This document shows, in pieces, positions 45,826-52,449 of a DNA stretch of 53,298 bases; the first letter of the stretch is position 1; each line of letters begins with the position of its first letter. This DNA is from Bacteroidota bacterium (GTDB taxonomy: Bacteria; Bacteroidota; Bacteroidia; Bacteroidales; F082). The translations under genes were made by a program, and so were the position numbers. The DNA lies in NCBI GenBank assembly GCA_024279935.1, contig JAJRQZ010000036.1:1-53298 (forward strand). Reading direction: 5' to 3'. The notes below the pieces were generated by a model. It ran no database searches, was not told the DNA's origin, and saw nothing but the letters and a program-made list of their open reading frames with translations.

Positions 45826-46234
45826 AAAATATGATACAATCACTGCTATCCCAAAAAGAGAATATGAAGGCTATATTTGGGGGTCGGATGCAAAAAAACC
45901 TAAAGTTTATTGTGGAAATGAAAAAATTGGTATTTCAGAAAATGAAGGCTACATCATCGAAGCCCTGCTGTATTGCAAAAAGGACAATGCTTCGCTCCAT
46001 ATCAGGCATTCGGGCGAATACCATATTCATGAGTACAACTTAGATAAGTTGCCCGAAGGTGCTGAATTAAAAGAAATAGGATATCTTTCCCACAGTTTGA
46101 ACGGGGTCGAAAAAGTCTGTTTCAAACAATTGTGGCTGCCCAAGAAAGACCCCAATTGCGAAAACATGGAGGTGCTGAAAATGAAAGCCCTTGTATTCAC
46201 CGGATTTAATAATTGCAAAAACCCAAAATCATGA
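45800..46234 (+). CDS. Small type III CRISPR-associated protein of unknown role (TIGR04423-like)
   Basis: A 144-residue beta-rich protein; the start may instead be the ATG at 45818, which shortens the overlap with the upstream gene to eight bases. It reads KREYEGYIWGSDAKKPKVYCG near the start and IIEALLYCKKDNASLHIRHSGEYHIHEYNL in the middle. From memory this resembles the small Bacteroidota type III accessory family TIGR04423, whose function is not known; I could not check. It is too beta-rich for a Csm2/Cas11-type small subunit. It lies between the two largest RAMP genes and overlaps the next one in ATGA. Confidence 0.6.
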   Translation: MKKFTAMHKKYDTITAIPKREYEGYIWGSDAKKPKVYCGNEKIGISENEGYIIEALLYCKKDNASLHIRHSGEYHIHEYNLDKLPEGAELKEIGYLSHSLNGVEKVCFKQLWLPKKDPNCENMEVLKMKALVFTGFNNCKNPKS

Positions 46235-48264
46235 CCGTAAAATCAACTTATAATTTCGTTCCGGCCCCAGAAGAAAAAGATGTGTTTAAACCTTCTTGGG
46301 CGAATCTGGTAAGCCACGACATCCCGTTTTCGGACGGGGAAAGCGGGGAGATAGAACTAACAATAACAGCCGAAACCCCCATTTTTATCCGCAACGGACA
46401 TGCAGAAGGAAAAGAAGACAATGAGTTTTCACATATCGAAATCAATGGTGAAAAAAAGTATTTTATCCCGGGCAGTTCCTTAAAAGGGATGGTCAGGAAT
46501 GTGCTGGAGATAATGAGTTTTTCAAGAATAAACGTGGAGAATGATATTTTCTCTTTTAGAGATATGACAAGCAAAACATACGAAGAAGAGGTGTCAAAAA
46601 ACAGAAATTTAAAAACCGGTTGGCTCCAAAAAAAAATAAATGGTAAATGGATAATTGATGAATGTAAGGTTGGTAGGGTTAGAATTTGTGATATTGAAAA
46701 TGAGTTTAGTGTTTCATTTACTGATCTTACCGCAGCACAAAAGCAAAAAGCCTTAGCTGACACAGGAAAATCATTATCTAAATCATTTAAACACAAAAGA
46801 GATTTAGGATTAACAATAAATGACAACTTTATTAAAACAGGTGAATTATATGAGTTTAATGGAACGGGATCATTTAAGGGTGAAATTGTAGTTTTTGGTA
46901 GCATTGATAATAAAAAATATGAATACATTTTTCAAAGCGGTATGGGCACAACCTATACTGTCAGCAATGATTTGATAAAACGGTTTGAAGATATAGACAG
47001 TAAATTAAGTGATACACTTTGGCGATATTACAAAAAGAAAAAGATAAGTAAGATTCCTGTATTCTTTAAAGTGAATAATGGAGAAGTAGAGCATTTCGGT
47101 TTTTCAAGATTATATAAAATGCCAAACACTAAATACCTGAACGAATTGGAGCCACTAAAGAGTTATTTTGGAAGAGAGACTAAATATGACTTAGATTTGG
47201 CTGTAACAATTTTTGGTACAGTTGAAGATACAGATAAGGGACATGGAACAAATAGAAATAAAACAGCCTTAAAAGGACGGGTGTTTTTTGGGAATGCCAA
47301 AATGATAAAATCCGGAGAGGGGCAAATAAGTGATGTGCCAGTAGTGTTATCTTCGCCAAAAGCATCTTATTTCCCCTTTTATTTACAAAATAATCAAACC
47401 TATTTACAAGAATCAACTTTAAAGGGGTATAAAAAATATCCTGTCCACAACTCGATTAAACCCAGTGAACTAAATGAAGAAAGTGGGGATATTGAATCTA
47501 CTATCAAACCTTTACCCCAAGGAACTGTTTTTTCTGGAAAGATAAGGTTTCATAATTTGAAAAAGGTAGAAATCGGGGCACTTTTATCTGCCATTACCTT
47601 TCATGGAAACAACAATAATTTATTCCACAATATAGGAAGCGGAAAACCTTTGGGCTATGGAAAAATAAAATTAGAAGTAGTGATACCGGATTCCATGGAT
47701 TTTTCAATTGATGAATATCTTGAAGCCTATGAAAAATTGATGATAGAAAAGCATAAACTAAATTGGCTTGAATCTGATGAGTTAAAAGAATTGTTTTCAA
47801 TGGCCACCAATCCGGCAAATGCTAAAATTGACGTTAATTTAGTTTACCCTAAACTTAAACTAGAAGGAATACAGCCAAAAGAAGCAAACGAATTTGTAAA
47901 TTACAAAAAACAAGGATTATCTTTAGAAAAATATTCGACAGACAATCCACCAACTGCAATACTAAGCATTGCTGCGCAACTTGAACTGGATAGATTAATT
48001 AACCATGGTGGATTTCCATTGGAAACCGCTAATTTTGATAAATTGCAAAAACAATTGAAAAATGATTTTAACGACAACATACCTCAAGGACTGATACCAC
48101 AGATAGAAAATGCAATCCGGAAAATTTTCGCGAACCACCCGGCTTCTATGAGAAAGTTGCAAAAGCCTTTTGAAACTGAGTATAAATGGAGCATAATCAC
48201 AAAATGGCTCGGCCATGAAAGAGCCAAAGCACTTTACAAAGAATTAACAGGGAATGAAGAATAA
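46231..48264 (+). CDS. Large RAMP-superfamily protein (TIGR03986-like)
   Basis: From the ATG at 46231 (in ATGA with the upstream stop; a TTG 18 bases earlier is less likely) the protein has 677 residues. It opens YNFVPAPEEKDVF, SHDIPFSDGESGEIELTI, IPGSSLKGMVRNVLEIMSF and FSFRDMTSKTYEEEV, matching the TIGR03986 type III RAMP family as I remember it. A second RAMP-like half ends at HNIGSGKPLGYGKIKLEVV (about 470-490). A helical tail of about 180 residues follows and is unusual. No Asp is evident at the RNA-cutting position. Probably a structural subunit of the complex. Confidence 0.75.
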   Translation: MTVKSTYNFVPAPEEKDVFKPSWANLVSHDIPFSDGESGEIELTITAETPIFIRNGHAEGKEDNEFSHIEINGEKKYFIPGSSLKGMVRNVLEIMSFSRINVENDIFSFRDMTSKTYEEEVSKNRNLKTGWLQKKINGKWIIDECKVGRVRICDIENEFSVSFTDLTAAQKQKALADTGKSLSKSFKHKRDLGLTINDNFIKTGELYEFNGTGSFKGEIVVFGSIDNKKYEYIFQSGMGTTYTVSNDLIKRFEDIDSKLSDTLWRYYKKKKISKIPVFFKVNNGEVEHFGFSRLYKMPNTKYLNELEPLKSYFGRETKYDLDLAVTIFGTVEDTDKGHGTNRNKTALKGRVFFGNAKMIKSGEGQISDVPVVLSSPKASYFPFYLQNNQTYLQESTLKGYKKYPVHNSIKPSELNEESGDIESTIKPLPQGTVFSGKIRFHNLKKVEIGALLSAITFHGNNNNLFHNIGSGKPLGYGKIKLEVVIPDSMDFSIDEYLEAYEKLMIEKHKLNWLESDELKELFSMATNPANAKIDVNLVYPKLKLEGIQPKEANEFVNYKKQGLSLEKYSTDNPPTAILSIAAQLELDRLINHGGFPLETANFDKLQKQLKNDFNDNIPQGLIPQIENAIRKIFANHPASMRKLQKPFETEYKWSIITKWLGHERAKALYKELTGNEE

Positions 48265-48285
48265 TGTTAAATTAAAATTAGTAAA

Positions 48286-48915
48286 ATGAGAAATATAGTT
48301 TTATATCACATCACCAAACAAAGAAAATTACTCCCGCTTATTGCCATATTGTTAACCCTTGGTACAATTGTTTGGGTCGTTATTTCAAACCAATGTGATT
48401 TTGGTGAAATGAACCAGGACAACTGGTGGATTAAATGGTTCGATCCCGTAATTGGTTTGTCAACATTTATCGTGGCCATTGTTATCTGGCTGATGAATAC
48501 CGCAAAGTACTGGGAAGACAGCCTGGATAAAAAACTATCAGTAGTTTATAAAGAATCTGGTGGCAGAACGGTAATTCAAATAGAAAATGCCTTTTTGGCC
48601 CATGAAGGGGACATCAGGCAATGGGGACAGACACTGGGCAGGCAGGCAGTTGGGAAAGGAAAAGACGGCAGGGACATCTATTTCGATATCAACAGCAATA
48701 TTGTACTTGAAAAACCAGTAGTCGTTAAGAACAACAGCACTTATTTTAAGCATTATTCTGTCTTGTTTATGCTTACTAAACTCCCACCTGAAAATATAGA
48801 TGGTGAAAATTTGGAAAAAGGAATGTTCCTCTGGGATGAAGGTGGAACAAAGGCAAGATTTATACCAAACGAAAACAATGAAAATGGTCAAAATACTACC
48901 GATAATCAACTTTAA
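48286..48915 (+). CDS. Two-helix membrane protein, candidate cyclic-oligoadenylate effector
   Basis: The 209 residues have two strong membrane segments, about 15-34 (LLPLIAILLTLGTIVWVV) and 53-71 (DPVIGLSTFIVAIVIWLM). They are joined by a short acidic, Trp-rich loop and followed by a soluble cytoplasmic domain of about 130 residues with VIQIENAFLAHEGDIRQWGQ and YSVLFMLTKLPPENIDG. I do not recognise the soluble domain. The gene overlaps csx3 by about 35 bases, so the two are translated together. Its layout, N-terminal helices and a soluble sensor, is like that of Csx23, a cA4-gated membrane effector, but homology is not shown. Confidence 0.7.
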   Translation: MRNIVLYHITKQRKLLPLIAILLTLGTIVWVVISNQCDFGEMNQDNWWIKWFDPVIGLSTFIVAIVIWLMNTAKYWEDSLDKKLSVVYKESGGRTVIQIENAFLAHEGDIRQWGQTLGRQAVGKGKDGRDIYFDINSNIVLEKPVVVKNNSTYFKHYSVLFMLTKLPPENIDGENLEKGMFLWDEGGTKARFIPNENNENGQNTTDNQL

Positions 48916-49207
48916 GGTCTCGGAACAAAAAACTTATGTGGTCGTTGAATTTGAAATAAACACTATTTCACCCGAAGACTTAAAAAGTATCGCCCCTCCC
49001 GATCCGGTTGCCGGCAACTTCGCCCACAAAGGGGTAATCCTTTCGGGAAGGGGGCCAATATGGCTGTACGGTTTTTTAATCCATTATTACCATCCCACGC
49101 TTTGGGTGGCCACCTTCGACCCCCGCCTCCAGGGCGCCGTGGTAGTGGAGTCGCACACCTCTGATATGAAAGTGGGAGAGGTAGTCTCAATGGAAACAAC
49201 ACAATAA
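48878..49207 (+). CDS. csx3: Csx3 cyclic-tetra-adenylate ring nuclease
   Basis: About 109 residues from ATG 48878 (or 107 from 48884); the longer open frame reaching 48800 lies inside the upstream gene and is unlikely. The protein matches Csx3: PPDPVAGNFAHKGVILSGRG, then PIWLYGFLIHYYHPTLWVAT, FDPRLQGAVVVESH and a final VGEVV strand. Csx3 (Crn3) degrades cA4 and so turns off the cA4-activated response. Its close coupling to the membrane protein suggests that protein is the cA4-responsive effector that needs resetting. Confidence 0.9.
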   Translation: MKMVKILPIINFKVSEQKTYVVVEFEINTISPEDLKSIAPPDPVAGNFAHKGVILSGRGPIWLYGFLIHYYHPTLWVATFDPRLQGAVVVESHTSDMKVGEVVSMETTQ

Positions 49208-49211
49208 GCCT

Positions 49212-49898
49212 ATGAAAAACATAAACATCCTCAGCATACGGTTCCCACAACTGGAATCGCCCGGCAATCCTGAAAAAACATTACAGTTGCTGTACAGGGC
49301 AAAAACCCTGGCAAACGAAAACAAGCACCTTTTCGACGAAAAAGAAATTGACATTAACATTTTTCATAACAGCGATATACAATATTCGGGCATACAATTG
49401 GGCGGCTACCGGGGCATGATGGAATGGGTGGCCATAGGGCAAAAGGAAGTAAAAGCCTTAAACTTGTGGTACAGGATTTATAAAAAACAGCAGGGCGACC
49501 GCATCCAAAACACAATAGTGGTAAAAGAAAAATATACAGCCTTGTTTCTCAATTATCAAAAAAAATACAAGATAAACAAAATGCTTGTCAACGATGATCT
49601 TGCCAAAGAGCTGAACCTTGCCACCGATAAATTTGCCCGGCACGACCGCCTTGAAAAATACCTGTATGGCAACTTTCAGCGGTTTTTCAAACATATTGGT
49701 TTCGTGCACGACAAATCCGAAAATTTCCTGAAGATAATTATTGTCGAAACAAACAGGCACCAACACGCAAAACAAATATATCACAAACAGAAAAAGACAG
49801 CCTTTGATGTTGTTTTTACATGCAACTTCCTGCTCCCCCAAACCCTCCGCCTCGGGCAATCCACGGCATTGGGCTACGGCAGCGTATATCATTTGTGA
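49212..49898 (+). CDS. cas6: CRISPR RNA-processing endonuclease Cas6
   Basis: The 228 residues start five bases after csx3. The C-terminus reads FLLPQTLRLGQSTALGYGSVYHL, the glycine-rich loop (G-x-S-x-x-x-G-x-G) that ends Cas6 proteins and binds the repeat RNA. Two ferredoxin-like halves are plausible, with LSIRFPQL and the YSGIQLGGYRGMMEWVAIG segment in the first. Cas6 would cut the long array transcript within each repeat. The catalytic His cannot be assigned with confidence. After it a 53-base gap leads to the reverse transcriptase gene. Confidence 0.8.
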   Translation: MKNINILSIRFPQLESPGNPEKTLQLLYRAKTLANENKHLFDEKEIDINIFHNSDIQYSGIQLGGYRGMMEWVAIGQKEVKALNLWYRIYKKQQGDRIQNTIVVKEKYTALFLNYQKKYKINKMLVNDDLAKELNLATDKFARHDRLEKYLYGNFQRFFKHIGFVHDKSENFLKIIIVETNRHQHAKQIYHKQKKTAFDVVFTCNFLLPQTLRLGQSTALGYGSVYHL

Positions 49899-49951
49899 AA
49901 ACTCACAGTGTGGGCGTGGCTCAAAGTTACACCGGCACTTAATGAAAAAAA

Positions 49952-50995
49952 ATGGCAAAAAAACCATATCCATACCAAGTTGAAGAAAAAGCAGGGGCTT
50001 TTTTGGACTGCCATACCATACCCGATTTGAAAAATCTCGGGTTCGACCCCAACCATCTTCAGTTGTTGAGTTTAAACCCGCCCTACTATTCTTTTGAAAT
50101 GCGAAAACGAAAAGGCGGATCAAGGACAATTGAAGCCCCGGAATATACTTTAAAGGACCTTCAGCGACAATTTAATTTTTTCCTCCAATGTGTTTATTAC
50201 CAATGGCAGAGCATGGCTTCCTATGGTTACATTATAGGTGTGAAAGCCAATAAGAACAAAAAGAACATTCTCGAAAACGCAAAACGCCACCTAGGTGCCA
50301 AATACATGCTCAATGCCGATTTCGAGGATTTTTTCCATCAAATAAGCGCCCAAAGGGTTTTGAGCCTGTTGCGCAACAAACCTTTCCGCTTTACCAAAAG
50401 GGCAGCCCACTTGCTCGCAAAATTATTCACTTACAACAACCGCCTCCCAATGGGCGCGCCCACTTCACCCGTGCTGTCAAACTTTGCTGCCATCAAACTC
50501 GACAAACAATTATACCAATGGGCACTTGATAACAATATAACCTTTACCCGCTTTGTTGACGATATGAGTTTCTCCTCGAAACAAAAACCGCTTACACAAA
50601 ATCATCTCGAGGCAATAAAAACAATATGCGCAAACAACCAATTTAAGCTCAACCCAAACAAAACCAAATTTTTTGGCGAAAAAGACACAAAAAAAGTAAC
50701 CGGATTGGTACTCAACGAAACAGTGGACATCGATAAACCTTTTTATACCGAACTAAATAAAGACCTAAAACGCCTGCAGCACCTGGCCGAAGCAAACATC
50801 ATCATCAACAAACACCGGGAGGATGAAGTTTTCAAAAAATTCAAACAAGAAGTAAACGGGCATGTCAATTTCATAGGGACGATAGAAGGTTACGACAGCC
50901 CCGTGTTTTACCGCTACCATAAAAAAATGAGGCAAGCCTTATGCCCCGAAGAGGAAATCCTGAGCGCGAGGTGGTCAAACTTTAATTATTTTTGA
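49952..50995 (+). CDS. Free-standing retron-type reverse transcriptase in the CRISPR adaptation module
   Basis: A 347-residue reverse transcriptase. NADFEDFFHQI (121-131) supplies the first catalytic Asp, LPMGAPTSPVLSNFAA (165-180) is the template block, and FTRFVDDMSFSS (198-209) the second catalytic site with FVDD for the usual YADD. LNPNKTKFF and the region KVTGLVLN (248-255) follow. Two retron hallmarks are present: NAKRH (109-113, the N-A-x-x-H of region X) and VTG (249-251, region Y). It is a separate gene one base before cas1, not fused to it. The 53 bases upstream are too short for an msr-msd RNA, and no other retron part is seen. It probably copies RNA into DNA for spacer uptake. Confidence 0.88.
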   Translation: MAKKPYPYQVEEKAGAFLDCHTIPDLKNLGFDPNHLQLLSLNPPYYSFEMRKRKGGSRTIEAPEYTLKDLQRQFNFFLQCVYYQWQSMASYGYIIGVKANKNKKNILENAKRHLGAKYMLNADFEDFFHQISAQRVLSLLRNKPFRFTKRAAHLLAKLFTYNNRLPMGAPTSPVLSNFAAIKLDKQLYQWALDNNITFTRFVDDMSFSSKQKPLTQNHLEAIKTICANNQFKLNPNKTKFFGEKDTKKVTGLVLNETVDIDKPFYTELNKDLKRLQHLAEANIIINKHREDEVFKKFKQEVNGHVNFIGTIEGYDSPVFYRYHKKMRQALCPEEEILSARWSNFNYF

Positions 50996-50996
50996 T

Positions 50997-51983
50997 ATGC
51001 AACTGATAATCGATACGGCAGACACATCGCTAAGCGTAAAGGACAAATGCTTTTTCATCGAAAACAAAAGCCTTAAAAAGCAAATAAGCCCAAAACGTAT
51101 CGACAGTATTGCCATTACTACAAACTGCGTTTTGAACGCAGCGGCCATAAAGCTTGCCGCAACCAACCAGGTGCCAATACTGTTTTTCAACAATTTCGGC
51201 ACATTGCAGGCGCGTATGTGGAGCCCCTATTTCGTCAACATTGCCGAACTGAGGAAAAAGCAATTGGTTTTTTCGGAGTCGGTTTATGCAACCGATTGGG
51301 CAATACATATCTTTGGCAAAAAAACCATTGAACAGATCACTACGCTAAAACGCTTTGCCCAACAAAAACCCAAATTAAAAGACGACATAAACGACACAAT
51401 TACAAATATCCGAAAAATATTTAACCAAACAGATAGCATTCACAATGTGAAAATCAACACTGTACGAAACCTGTTGATGGGATATGAGGGGAGCATAAGC
51501 CGGCATTATTTCATGGCCATAAATAAAATACTGCCCGATAATTTTGTTTTTGAAAAACGGAGCCGGCGCCCTGCCATGGACTATTTCAACGCCGCCCTCA
51601 ATTACCTTTACGGCATGACGTACAGTATTGTGGAAAGCGGGGTTTTTGCCAAAGGGCTAGACCCCTTTATCGGGGTTCTGCACACCGATTTTTACAGCAA
51701 GCCAACTTTGGTTTATGACCTGATAGAGCCCATCCGTCCCTTGATCGACAGGATTTTGATTGAATTAATTTTGGACAACAAGCTTGCCGAAGTGCATTTC
51801 ATAAAAAAAGAACAGGGCTATTGGATAAGCAAACGGGGAAAGCGGGTCATCATACCTTCGTTTAACGATTACCTGCAAAAGCGCATACTGAAAGACGGCA
51901 GCGTAAAACGCCTAAAAGACCATATATACGCCGAGAGCAATATGTTGGGCAATTTGATAAACGAAACAATAGAACTAAAATGA
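50997..51983 (+). CDS. cas1: CRISPR integrase Cas1
   Basis: With Cas2 it inserts new spacers at the leader end of the array. The 328 residues have the beta-sheet N-terminus with TTNCVLNAAAIKLAATNQVPILFFN and the helical catalytic domain. Metal ligands read directly: Glu164 in MGYEGSISRHYF, His229 in GVLHTDFYS and the YDLIEPIRP site with Asp241 and Glu244. All are intact, so the protein should be active. It starts one base after the reverse transcriptase stop and overlaps cas2 in ATGA, so the RT is translated with the integrase. Confidence 0.95.
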   Translation: MQLIIDTADTSLSVKDKCFFIENKSLKKQISPKRIDSIAITTNCVLNAAAIKLAATNQVPILFFNNFGTLQARMWSPYFVNIAELRKKQLVFSESVYATDWAIHIFGKKTIEQITTLKRFAQQKPKLKDDINDTITNIRKIFNQTDSIHNVKINTVRNLLMGYEGSISRHYFMAINKILPDNFVFEKRSRRPAMDYFNAALNYLYGMTYSIVESGVFAKGLDPFIGVLHTDFYSKPTLVYDLIEPIRPLIDRILIELILDNKLAEVHFIKKEQGYWISKRGKRVIIPSFNDYLQKRILKDGSVKRLKDHIYAESNMLGNLINETIELK

Positions 51984-52276
51984 TTTATTTGCTGACCTAC
52001 GACATAAGCTCAAATGCCATAAGGGCAAAAGCAGCAAAACGAATCATCGCCGAAGGCTACGAACGCTTGCAGTTTTCTGTTTTTGTGGGCCGGGGCAACC
52101 CCAAGGCGAACAAGCCCCTTTGGGCCGGGTTGAACAAATGCCTGGAAACAGAACCAACCGCGAAATTGTTTGTGGTTGCCATAACCGAAAACAATTTTCG
52201 TAATATGTTAACAATTGGCAAAAACAATCTGGACGTATGCTACCTGCTGGGGAACAAAAACACTATGTTTGTATAA
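51980..52276 (+). CDS. cas2: CRISPR adaptation protein Cas2
   Basis: A 98-residue ferredoxin-fold protein with the N-terminal LLTYDISSNAIRAKAAKRI, whose YD-I-S segment includes the conserved Asp8, and the later LQFSVFVGRGNPKA strand. It forms the core dimer that measures spacer length between Cas1 dimers. The last gene of the operon; the leader and array follow directly. Overlaps cas1 in ATGA. Confidence 0.93.
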   Translation: MIYLLTYDISSNAIRAKAAKRIIAEGYERLQFSVFVGRGNPKANKPLWAGLNKCLETEPTAKLFVVAITENNFRNMLTIGKNNLDVCYLLGNKNTMFV

Positions 52277-52449
52277 TCCCGAAGCAATAAACAAAGTTCA
52301 TTGACATATTGAAAAAAAGTATTATTTTCGGGGCCTTATGGTAGTTTTGCAAAAAGCACAAAAAAGGGCACAATGTCGGATAAGGGCATATTGCATATCT
52401 TTTTTAATATGATATTGGCTTGGGTAATAGCAGATTACAAAAGAGAAGG
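52277..52449 (+). promoter_or_regulatory. CRISPR leader with a -7 promoter box
   Basis: The 173 bases between the cas2 stop and the first repeat are AT-rich and without a gene. TAGTTTTG at 52342-52349 fits TAnnTTTG and points toward the array, placing a transcript start near 52355 and about 95 bases before repeat 1. No clear -33 element. Leader beside cas2 supports rightward transcription and new spacers entering at the left end. Confidence 0.6.

Noticed and set aside
49899-49951. Retron msr-msd RNA upstream of the reverse transcriptase
   Set aside because: Only 53 bases are available and no paired a1/a2 ends or stable msd stem could be seen.
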